From PVC group bacterium (GTDB taxonomy: Bacteria > Verrucomicrobiota > Kiritimatiellia > UBA8416 > PXDI01), in NCBI GenBank assembly GCA_003565095.1, contig PXDI01000212.1:1-22658 (forward strand): a DNA stretch of 22,658 bases. The letters run 5' to 3'. The notes beneath the pieces were generated by a model that did no database searches, had not been told where the DNA came from, and saw only the letters and a list, made by a program, of their open reading frames with translations. Both the position numbers and the translations under genes were made by a program. Position 1 is the stretch's first letter. Each line of letters starts with the position of its first letter. Shown here in pieces: positions 16,341-22,658 of this stretch.

Positions 16341-17171
16341 CGGGAAGGGGATGTTTCCGGTTTTGATGAGTTACTTGATTTATTAAAGTCATCTTCGGCA
16401 AATGCCCGCCGGTTGGCTGCTTCAGCTTTGGGTAAACTGGCGTGGCTGGGGGTGGATCAGGCGACCGCGGTTGCGGCGCTTGCTCCGCTTGCATCATTTG
16501 ATCCACATGCCCAAACCAGGCAATACGCCATTAAAGCACTTAAGGCGTACGGCGTTGCCGCGAAAGATTGCCTTCCTGACTTGCGTGACATTGCTGCAAA
16601 CCATACTGCAAAACCATACATTCAGCGTGATGCCGCCGCAGCCGTGGCCTTTATTGAAGAGGCGTTGCGGATCGCTGAAGAAACCGCGGAACACCGTTGT
16701 CAACGTTGTGGACAAAAAGTAGCCGCTGATGAATATTCAAGATCGCATCAGGCTTTTCAGCGCGTCTTTTGTGACGGGTGTTTCGATCAGGTCTTTCTGG
16801 AACGCCGTAATTTTGAAACACAGGTTGAGATCAATAAGACTATTGAGGCACGGGATGGCACTCTGGTGCAGTCGGAAGGAGAGAGGCGAATCGCTGATTG
16901 GCTCACGCAACATGCAATCGCATATCGTTATGACGCCAAGTTCCGTATTATCGGTGAATTTCAGATCAGACCGGATTTTTATCTTCCAGAGATTGATGTC
17001 TACATCGAATACTGGGGAATGAATACGCCGCAATACAAGATGAGCATGTATAAGAAACAGACGCTATACCAACAGGAAGGGAAGCGTCTTGTTTCGGTCT
17101 ATCCCAAAGATTTACCGGCGTTGAACAGTCTTTTGGCAGAAAAGCTGCGGCGGTACGGGATCAGTATCTGA
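16278..17171 (+). CDS. HEAT-repeat / zinc-finger / PD-(D/E)XK-nuclease-like fusion protein
   Basis: A 297-residue soluble protein of unknown function with three parts. Residues about 10-130 are paired alanine/leucine-rich helices of HEAT type (SSSANARRLAASALGKLAWLG, TRQYAIKALKAYG). C141, C144, C165 and C168 (CQRC and CDGC) form a likely zinc ribbon. Residues about 185-290 resemble PD-(D/E)XK endonuclease-like domains: SEGERRIADWL (E200, E202), RPDFYLPE (D233), YIEYWG (E244), then a lysine pair (K259, K260) in MYKKQTLYQQEGKRLVSVYP. The helical repeats and zinc ribbon could target DNA or a protein. The active lysine appears displaced from the classical ExK position, so activity is uncertain. 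The ATG has no Shine-Dalgarno sequence. The gene stands alone between hflC and metF. Confidence 0.72.
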   Translation: MKNPMDRQLEKRLSDRAVAIGREGDVSGFDELLDLLKSSSANARRLAASALGKLAWLGVDQATAVAALAPLASFDPHAQTRQYAIKALKAYGVAAKDCLPDLRDIAANHTAKPYIQRDAAAAVAFIEEALRIAEETAEHRCQRCGQKVAADEYSRSHQAFQRVFCDGCFDQVFLERRNFETQVEINKTIEARDGTLVQSEGERRIADWLTQHAIAYRYDAKFRIIGEFQIRPDFYLPEIDVYIEYWGMNTPQYKMSMYKKQTLYQQEGKRLVSVYPKDLPALNSLLAEKLRRYGISI

Positions 17172-17211
17172 CATCGGCGCGCGAAGCAAAGCCAGTCTTT
17201 AGTCTTTTCCC

Positions 17212-18000
17212 TTATAACCAGATACTTTTCAACAGCGGGAACTGGGTTTTGAAACCGAGCAGGGCGAGGTAAAACCCGCAGTGCGGATAGTTACGCCGCA
17301 GCTCGTGCAAATTTTTGATGGGGTCGTAAGGGGTGTCTTCCGGAATTGTATAACCGACACATTCGGACAGCAGGTGCAGTTTTTTCGACATCCAGGCATC
17401 AATAATTATTGGCAGGCCGAATTTATCAAGCGCCGCCAGCCGTGCGTCTTTTCCAATCACCGGCTGGGTTATGATGAATTCCGCTCCGGCATCGATCTTG
17501 CGCTGCATTTTTTCGATTTCATGATCCTGCGGCTCGTAAGGATTGAACGCCACCCCGCAGTTGAATTGGCCGGGATATTCGCGGTTAATGTATTGCAGCA
17601 GTTCAACCGATGTGACCGTTTCGCAATCGATGCCGATTTCGTCCGGCTCCAGCCGGTGCAGTCGTTCGGTGCCGTCACCGGATATGATCAGTAACTGCCG
17701 TCCGCCCTGTTCGGCATAACGGGTCAATATCTCGGTTAACTCCGGCATGGTATGAAAAGTGTTCAGATGTACCAGCAGGCCATCCGCGGAGACCGGCAAC
17801 CCGAGCTCGTCAATGCATTCTGTCGCCTTGAAGCTGAGCATCCCCATCGGATTGTCGGTAATGCAGGCGCAGTAACCGGCCTCCTGAACAGCATTGTATT
17901 TGGCGGCGAACTTTTCCAGATCATCTTCGATCTTCTCGCTGTTCTGTTTCGGGGTCAGTATTTCAACATGATAACGTCGTTCGTCGATGTGTCGCTGCAT
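17212..18000 (-). CDS. metF: MetF-type 5,10-methylenetetrahydrofolate reductase (short form)
   Basis: A 262-residue TIM-barrel flavoenzyme interconverting methylene- and methyl-tetrahydrofolate. Family features are VEILTPK (12-18), with E13 at the position of the catalytic glutamate, and the central LLIISGDG (103-110) in place of the usual ALRGDPP-like loop. GVAFNPYEP (149-157) and AGAEFIITQPVI (171-182), the typical MTHFR strand, follow. It is shorter than E. coli MetF and divergent, as are acetogen MetF subunits that work with a partner protein. AAGGAGA lies about 11 nt before the ATG. It is the third gene of the leftward C1 operon, 142 bp after fhs, and that spacer carries repeats. The family is clear; the electron donor and direction are unknown. 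Confidence 0.85.
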   Translation of the reverse strand: MQRHIDERRYHVEILTPKQNSEKIEDDLEKFAAKYNAVQEAGYCACITDNPMGMLSFKATECIDELGLPVSADGLLVHLNTFHTMPELTEILTRYAEQGGRQLLIISGDGTERLHRLEPDEIGIDCETVTSVELLQYINREYPGQFNCGVAFNPYEPQDHEIEKMQRKIDAGAEFIITQPVIGKDARLAALDKFGLPIIIDAWMSKKLHLLSECVGYTIPEDTPYDPIKNLHELRRNYPHCGFYLALLGFKTQFPLLKSIWL

Positions 18001-18062
18001 TTTCTGCGATTCTCCTTATTCGTGTACAACCATCTGCTTGTTCTATTCCGGCGCGTTGCCTT

Positions 18063-18126
18063 CGACTAAAGCAGTTCGTTTAAGTGTATCCGACTAAGGG
18101 TGACGCCGAAGTGTGCGATTAAGTGT
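18063..18126. repeat. Degenerate direct repeats in the fhs-metF spacer
   Basis: Variants of CGAYTAAGDGT begin at 18063, 18077, 18091 and 18116, with a shortened copy at 18107. The first three are spaced 14 bp apart. Read on the coding (minus) strand they are ACMCTTARTCG-like. They occupy nearly half of the only long gap in the operon and might be protein-binding sites, a processing region or a degenerate microsatellite. Confidence 0.45.
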
Positions 18127-18142
18127 CTTTCGTTTTTCACCC

Positions 18143-19819
18143 TCAGAACAAACCGCTCACCTCGCCGTTATCATCAACATCGATGCTTTCCGCTGACGGA
18201 ACTTTCGGCAGCCCCGGCATGGTCATTATGTCGCCAGTCAGGACAACCACAAACCCGGCACCCGCCGCCAGACGAATATCGCGCAACGGCAGGTCAAAAT
18301 TTTTCGGCCGCCCGCGCAGTCGCGGGTCGGATGAGAATGAATACTGGGTTTTGGCAATGCATATCGGCAGATGCCCGTAGCCCTGCTCCTCAAGCTTTCT
18401 GAATTTATCCCGCAGTTTCTTGTCAGCCAGAATATCGACCGCGCCGTAAATTTCGCGTGCCACAATTTCTGTTTTCTGCCACAGGGAGCAGGTGTCGGGG
18501 TAAAGCAACTGAAAACTGGGATGCTTCTGCTCGATGGTGGCGACAACTGCTTTGGCCAGTTCTTCCGCCCCCGCGCCGCCGCGCGCCCAATGATCCGCCT
18601 CGATCACATCCACACCCAGATAGGCGCAATGCTCGCGGATAAAAGCAACTTCCTCATCGCCATCCTGACTGAAGCGGTTGATAGCCACAATCACCGGCAG
18701 ACCGAAACGGCGGATGTTTTCGATGTGCTTTTTGAGGTTTTCAAGTCCCTTTTCAAGTGCCGCGGTATCCGGCAGTTTCAGGTCGTTCAGTTCCATTCCG
18801 CCATGATATTTCAGCGCGCGGACAGTTGCCACCAGTACTACCAGGTCGGGATTGATTCCTGCTTTGCGGCATTTAATGTTCAAAAACTTTTCCGCCCCGA
18901 GGTCGGCGCCGAAACCGGCTTCGGTCACAGTATATTCGGCCAGCCGCATTGCCATGCGTGTGGCTATCAGGCTGTTGCAGCCGTGGGCGATGTTGGCAAA
19001 CGGGCCTCCGTGAATAATGGCCGGATTGTTTTCAAGCGTTTGTACCAGATTCGGGCTGAACGCCTGTTTCAACAGCACGGTCATTGCTCCTGCGGCTTGC
19101 AAGTCGTTGGCCGTCACGGGGCGGTTGTCGTATGTATAGCCCACAATCATCTCACCGAGGCGCTGTTTTAATTCGGCCAGTGATTCACTCAGGCAGAATA
19201 CGGCCATTACTTCAGACGCGACGGTGATGTCGAAGAACGATTCGCGCGGCACTGAGTTGGCGGTTCCGCCCAATCCGAGAATGCAGTTGCGCAAGGCACG
19301 GTCGTTCATGTCGAGCACGCGCCCCCAGACAATCCTGCGCGGATCGATGTTCAATGCGTTCCCCTGATGGATGTGATTATCCAGCAGGGCGGCCAGCAGA
19401 TTGTGTGCAACGCCGATCGCATGCAGGTCGCCGGTAAAATGCAGGTTGATATCCTCCATCGGCACAACCTGGCTCATTCCGCCGCCGGCAGCGCCGCCCT
19501 TGATGCCGAAACACGGCCCCATACTGGGCTCGCGCAGACATATTACCGCTTTTTTGCCGATGCGGTTAAGCGCGTCCCCCAGGCCGATGGTTGTGGTTGT
19601 TTTACCTTCGCCGGCCGGGGTGGGGCTCATGGCGGAAACCAGCACCAGTTTGCCGGCGCCATTCTGTTGCTGCACGCATTCAGGTGCAACCTTGGCCTTG
19701 TAGCGTCCGTATTGTTCAATGCCGTCTTCCGGCAGTCCAAGCTGCGCGGCGATATCGGTTATGGGGCGCATTTGCGATTTACGCGCAATCTCAATATCTG
19801 ACAGGGAGGACTTTTTCAT
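18143..19819 (-). CDS. fhs: Formate-tetrahydrofolate ligase
   Basis: A 558-residue homotetrameric-family enzyme catalysing formate + ATP + tetrahydrofolate to 10-formyl-tetrahydrofolate; the reverse direction yields ATP. Full family length. The P-loop TPAGEGKTTTTIGLGDAL spans 67-84. The conserved REPSMGPCFGIKGGAAGGG and DINLHFTGD segments follow, and RLRGRPKNFDLPLRDIRL with GFVVVLTGDIMTMPGLPK closes the protein. Its ATG overlaps the stop of the upstream methyltransferase by 4 bp (ATGA), with GGAG inside that gene serving as ribosome-binding site. In this operon it would be the formate end of a tetrahydrofolate C1 pathway. Confidence 0.98.
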   Translation of the reverse strand: MKKSSLSDIEIARKSQMRPITDIAAQLGLPEDGIEQYGRYKAKVAPECVQQQNGAGKLVLVSAMSPTPAGEGKTTTTIGLGDALNRIGKKAVICLREPSMGPCFGIKGGAAGGGMSQVVPMEDINLHFTGDLHAIGVAHNLLAALLDNHIHQGNALNIDPRRIVWGRVLDMNDRALRNCILGLGGTANSVPRESFFDITVASEVMAVFCLSESLAELKQRLGEMIVGYTYDNRPVTANDLQAAGAMTVLLKQAFSPNLVQTLENNPAIIHGGPFANIAHGCNSLIATRMAMRLAEYTVTEAGFGADLGAEKFLNIKCRKAGINPDLVVLVATVRALKYHGGMELNDLKLPDTAALEKGLENLKKHIENIRRFGLPVIVAINRFSQDGDEEVAFIREHCAYLGVDVIEADHWARGGAGAEELAKAVVATIEQKHPSFQLLYPDTCSLWQKTEIVAREIYGAVDILADKKLRDKFRKLEEQGYGHLPICIAKTQYSFSSDPRLRGRPKNFDLPLRDIRLAAGAGFVVVLTGDIMTMPGLPKVPSAESIDVDDNGEVSGLF

Positions 19820-20688
19820 GATGAATAAAACTCCTGAACGCGCATGATTACATCAAACCCGTCCATTTCGAGTGCCTCGCGCAGACAGGCCATAGCGGGA
19901 TGGCTATCTTCCAGCAGCGCGTATTTACGTGCCATGGAGCCGATAACCATATCCAACCCCAGTGGCATTGCCAATGTCAGGAAGGCGCTTTCCAGTGCGC
20001 TTTTCACCGGCATGCCGTCCGGCCGCTTCGGCGGCAGCATGACGGTGAAGTTGGAAAGCCCCACCGAAACATGCACGCCCGCGAACGCGGCATCAGCCTG
20101 CATCATTTTCAGCGTGTCCATCAGGCGCTTCAGATTGTTTTCAGAGTCGCTGCCGATCGGGGCGATCCCGGGATCAATTATGCATTGGCGGTTGACAAAG
20201 CCGGCAATGCGCGTCCGTGACTGCTCCAGCATATACCGCGCGGTTTCATAGGTTTCCTCGGCGGTCTTATTCGCGCGCGATTCTCCGCCGTCGGTATGTT
20301 CCGAAACCATCAGGATCGGCATGAACGGCCTGATCTCATAAAGATCAAAGAACTCAAGCCGCAAGGGCGAAATGGAATTAAGTACCGGCATTTGTCCGCC
20401 GGTGCGTGATGCGTCATAGGCTTCCAGCCCGGCACGTGCAATATCATAATCAGGTGTATCAATTGAAAGCGGCTTGGCGCTGACGTCTTGAATGCGTCGC
20501 ACCATATCGGCCATGAACTCCGGCGAACGTCTTCCGACGTTGACGTCAATATAAGCCGCACCCTTTTCGTCCTGGCTGCGCGCCAGCTCAACAATTCCGT
20601 CAATATCGTTTGCCGAAAACAAACGGTTGGTTGACGGAACCGAATCGTTGATTGACTCGCCGATTATTCTCAGACCTTCGATCGCCAT
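19816..20688 (-). CDS. Pterin-binding (methyl-tetrahydrofolate) methyltransferase, AcsE/MtgA-like
   Basis: A 290-residue dihydropteroate-synthase-like TIM barrel that transfers a methyl group between methyl-tetrahydrofolate and a corrinoid protein in its characterised relatives (AcsE, MtgA, MetH folate domain). Family motifs are IIGESIN (8-14), AAYIDVNVG (44-52) and PLSIDTPD (73-80). VLNSIS (102-107), CIIDPGIAP (169-177) and VGLSNFTVMLP (209-219) also fit. A segment around 125-140 (VSEHTDGGESR) is not in AcsE as I remember it. I chose the ATG at 20688 because AAGGAGA lies 6 nt upstream; an upstream start at 20736 would cross that site. First gene of the leftward C1 operon. No corrinoid protein is in the window, so the methyl donor or acceptor is unknown. 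Confidence 0.85.
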   Translation of the reverse strand: MAIEGLRIIGESINDSVPSTNRLFSANDIDGIVELARSQDEKGAAYIDVNVGRRSPEFMADMVRRIQDVSAKPLSIDTPDYDIARAGLEAYDASRTGGQMPVLNSISPLRLEFFDLYEIRPFMPILMVSEHTDGGESRANKTAEETYETARYMLEQSRTRIAGFVNRQCIIDPGIAPIGSDSENNLKRLMDTLKMMQADAAFAGVHVSVGLSNFTVMLPPKRPDGMPVKSALESAFLTLAMPLGLDMVIGSMARKYALLEDSHPAMACLREALEMDGFDVIMRVQEFYSS

Positions 20689-20763
20689 GGTTCTCTCCTT
20701 GCTTATGGGTTTCAATCTACCTTGAATCAGTGGCAATCATATAGAAAGTTTATGCTGAAATAT

Positions 20764-20792
20764 ATGACAATATTGCTGTTTAGCTTTAAAAT
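20764..20792 (+). promoter_or_regulatory. Candidate sigma-70 promoter for the PocR-AraC regulator
   Basis: ATGACA (20764-20769), a 17-bp spacer and TAAAAT (20787-20792) match consensus at five of six positions each. The leader would be about 38 nt. The divergent operon has no equally good promoter visible in this A/T-rich 148-bp spacer, which fits a need for activation. Confidence 0.5.
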
Positions 20793-20836
20793 AGTGTTGA
20801 ATATGTGCTTTTATTGAAGGAATATAGAAAGGTTTT

Positions 20837-22042
20837 ATGAAAATCTTGTCACAACGTCAGTGGGAGTTGTTGCGCCGCGATTACCGTCGGCGTTACGGTG
20901 TTGTTCCGGCGCTGGTTGATTCATCCGGCAAACGCGCTACAGTGGCTGCCGGTGCTGAGATGATATACGGTTTGCCGATGATAATGCGGGCCTGTGCCGA
21001 CGCGCTGCAGCAGGCGGTGCGCTGGGGGGATCCGTACGTATTTTTTGTTGCTCCGGGAGTAATGAGCTGGATTGTTGCGCTGGTCGACGGCGAGCGGGTG
21101 CTGGGCGGAATATGTGGCGGTGAAATCATGCTGGAAGATGATGCGGATCAGCGCGGTGCCGCGGTAAACTATCTGGTTGAAGGCGGTTGTCCGCGTGCGG
21201 CGGCGCAGCGCTATGTGCGGCATTTGGCGGTGTGGCCGCAATCGCAGCCGCGCGCGGCAGCACAGTATCTTTCGGAACTGTTTTATCAGATCAGCGGTTA
21301 TAAACCGGCACTGATGCTGCGAAACCGGGAGAATGCCCGGCAGCAGCGGCAGATTGCCGAAAGTATCCATGAGCGCAAGCAGCGCTCTGAACGCAGTTAC
21401 CCGATGCGTGAAGAGCAGGTGCTGCTGTCTCTGATGCGCGTCGGCGACCGCAACGGTGCGCGGCGGGTGCTAAACGAAACGCTCGCCGCCATTTTTCTCT
21501 ATTCGCCCAATCTGGTGCTGATTCGCGCGCGCGCAATTGAGATGATGGGCATGCTGGTGCGGGCGGCCATCGAGGACAACCCGTTGCAGGAGCCGTTGAT
21601 GGAACGCCATCAGGAATGGGTGGCACACATCGTCAAGGCCGAGAACTTCGAAAAGCTGTGTGAAGTGTTACGCTACGCGCTGGAGGATTTCATGAACTCG
21701 ATTTTCACCCATGGCTACAACCGCGGCAGCCGCCGGGTGCGGCAGGTGATGGACTATCTGGCGCAAAACTACACGCAGGATATCGGATTGGACGACATTG
21801 CGCGCGCGGCCGGACTCAGCCGATTCCACGTTACCCGGCTGGTAAAAAGCTGTACCGGCAAAACCATCAGTCAGCATATCCGCAGCCTGCGCATCAACCG
21901 CGCCTGCGAACTTTTGCGGCAGACCCAGATGCCGTATGCCGAGATTGCCTACGAACTGGGCTTTACCGACCAGAGTTATTTCATTAAACAGTTTCGTGCA
22001 ATGACCGGCACAACCCCGCGCCGCTACCGCAATGCCGGATGA
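20837..22042 (+). CDS. AraC-family regulator with PocR-type sensor domain
   Basis: A 401-residue cytoplasmic transcription factor. Residues about 3-160 resemble the PocR ligand-binding domain found in regulators of propanediol, methyl-donor and C1 genes. The core is RACADALQQAVRWGDPYVFF, then VAPGVMSW and LGGICGGEIML (51-99). The cysteine usually seen in the CxxG motif of this domain is absent (VAPG here). A linker follows, then a two-helix-turn-helix AraC domain at 301-401 (IGLDDIARAAGLSRFHVTRL and PYAEIAYELGFTDQSYFIKQF, ending TPRRYR). GAAAGG lies 4-5 nt before the ATG. It is divergent from the C1 operon, whose likely target promoter lies in the shared 148-bp spacer. Activation of the operon by a C1-related ligand is inference. 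Confidence 0.88.
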   Translation: MKILSQRQWELLRRDYRRRYGVVPALVDSSGKRATVAAGAEMIYGLPMIMRACADALQQAVRWGDPYVFFVAPGVMSWIVALVDGERVLGGICGGEIMLEDDADQRGAAVNYLVEGGCPRAAAQRYVRHLAVWPQSQPRAAAQYLSELFYQISGYKPALMLRNRENARQQRQIAESIHERKQRSERSYPMREEQVLLSLMRVGDRNGARRVLNETLAAIFLYSPNLVLIRARAIEMMGMLVRAAIEDNPLQEPLMERHQEWVAHIVKAENFEKLCEVLRYALEDFMNSIFTHGYNRGSRRVRQVMDYLAQNYTQDIGLDDIARAAGLSRFHVTRLVKSCTGKTISQHIRSLRINRACELLRQTQMPYAEIAYELGFTDQSYFIKQFRAMTGTTPRRYRNAG

Positions 22043-22045
22043 GTT

Positions 22046-22065
22046 CAGCGTTCCACGGGAAGCTG
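22046..22065 (+). terminator. Weak hairpin after the regulator gene
   Basis: CAGC-TTCC pairs with GGAA-GCTG around an ACG loop with one bulged G, 4 bp after the stop codon. There is no T-tract, so termination here is doubtful. Confidence 0.25.
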
Positions 22066-22082
22066 ACACATGGCTATAAAGC

Positions 22083-22112
22083 TTGTGACAGATAGAGCAG
22101 ATATGATATAAC
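22083..22112 (+). promoter_or_regulatory. Strong candidate promoter for the lipoprotein gene
   Basis: TTGTGA (22083-22088), an 18-bp spacer and TATAAC (22107-22112), preceded by TGA as an extended -10, predict a start near 22119. The leader of about 19 nt carries AAGGAG (22125-22130), 7 nt before the ATG. Confidence 0.55.
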
Positions 22113-22137
22113 AATCAAATATTTAAGGAGAAGACAG

Positions 22138-22658
22138 ATGCATGGAATCAATATGAAAACCTTGATTTACGGTTTGCTGCCGGTCTTGATGATAGTTTTG
22201 TTCTGCGGTTGTGAGCCGCTTGAAACAAAAACTGTTGATGAGTCTTCCGCGGTCGACCCGGCTGCCGCGGAGGAGACTGCCGATACCGATGCCGCTTCCG
22301 CAAGTGACGATTTTGATCTCTCCAGAGTTTCCTGGATCGGTCCGAATTATTCCGGGGCGGTTCGCGATGAGCGCGCGGTTCTGCATTCGATTGATATTGA
22401 CTTGAGCCGCAATCTGTTGTTCTTGAAATGGGATCCGCTGCCGCGTGACTGGCCTTTGCAGGTGAATGCCCCCGGTATGCTGAATCTTTTTGAACAGCTT
22501 GGTGACGGCTCCTGGCGCGGCGGCAAGTTTGAATGGCTGGATCCCGGGCAGACGGTCAAGACGTTGAAGAATATTGACAACGGCTACAACGGCTGGCGGC
22601 GTCCGGCACGGGGCTCCAGAGTGGCGCTAATTATCTTTTCTGCCGACGGACAGCGCCG
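22138..22658 (+). CDS. Putative lipoprotein, C-terminus beyond the window
   Basis: An open frame from the ATG at 22138 to the window end (173 full codons, no stop), preceded by AAGGAG at 7 nt. Residues about 6-24 are a lipoprotein signal peptide. C25 in LFCGC is a likely acylated cysteine, though C at -2 is unusual for a lipobox. An acidic, alanine-rich linker (about 26-58) leads to a globular part with many tryptophans and glycines (RVSWIGPNYSG, WDPLPRDWPL, GSWRGGKFEWLDPGQ, NGYNGWRRPARGSRVALIIF), which looks beta-rich. I do not recognise the family. A second in-frame ATG six codons in is an alternative start. Whether it relates to the C1 cluster is unknown; it has its own promoter. Confidence 0.75.
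   Translation, partial: MHGINMKTLIYGLLPVLMIVLFCGCEPLETKTVDESSAVDPAAAEETADTDAASASDDFDLSRVSWIGPNYSGAVRDERAVLHSIDIDLSRNLLFLKWDPLPRDWPLQVNAPGMLNLFEQLGDGSWRGGKFEWLDPGQTVKTLKNIDNGYNGWRRPARGSRVALIIFSADGQR

Noticed and set aside
18371..19171. 266-residue plus-strand open frame inside fhs
   Set aside because: It is antisense to a highly conserved enzyme and has no start signal or recognisable domain.

Overview
The window is a chromosomal stretch of about 57% G+C (an estimate by eye) from a Gram-negative bacterium. It carries an outer-membrane beta-barrel protein, a lipoprotein and several proteins with signal peptides. The gene content fits a carbohydrate-degrading, at least partly anaerobic lineage: cytoplasmic GH2 beta-galactosidase, rubrerythrin, folate one-carbon genes of acetogen type, and a giant PQQ-like propeller protein. 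I lean towards the Verrucomicrobiota side of the PVC group (Kiritimatiellae-like), but this is inference from gene style and no taxonomic marker such as rRNA is present. No rRNA, tRNA, CRISPR, prophage or insertion sequence is visible.

Layout. Positions 1-380 hold no gene, only small repeats: a 27-bp-arm inverted repeat at the window edge, a palindrome and a run of tandem heptamers. Next come typA/bipA (+) and a SAM methyltransferase (+), which converges on a small ACT-like protein (-). Upstream of that small gene lies an outer-membrane beta-barrel gene (-) with a clear intrinsic terminator. A 1305-residue secreted PQQ-like propeller protein (+) converges on a two-gene operon (-) of rubrerythrin and a Ste24-type M48 membrane protease. 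Divergent from that operon is lacZ-type beta-galactosidase (+), whose end overlaps a short secretin-like exported protein (-). hflK-hflC (+) follow as a translationally coupled pair, then an unusual HEAT / zinc-finger / PD-(D/E)XK-nuclease-like protein (+).

The right end is the most coherent system: a leftward operon of a pterin-binding methyltransferase, formate-tetrahydrofolate ligase (fhs) and a short MetF-type reductase. It is transcribed divergently from a PocR-AraC regulator. Together these look like a regulated tetrahydrofolate methyl-branch module, either oxidising methyl groups from a methylated donor to formate with ATP gain or running the Wood-Ljungdahl methyl branch. FolD, MetV and a corrinoid protein are not in the window. 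A lipoprotein gene with a strong predicted promoter runs off the right edge.

The region is compact. Three convergent pairs overlap at their stop codons (11, 4 and 29 bp) and two co-directional pairs overlap by ATGA. Most genes have clear Shine-Dalgarno sequences. The methyltransferase, the secretin-like gene and the HEAT-nuclease gene do not, and two of these have a -10-like box 6-7 nt before the ATG, which suggests leaderless mRNAs.
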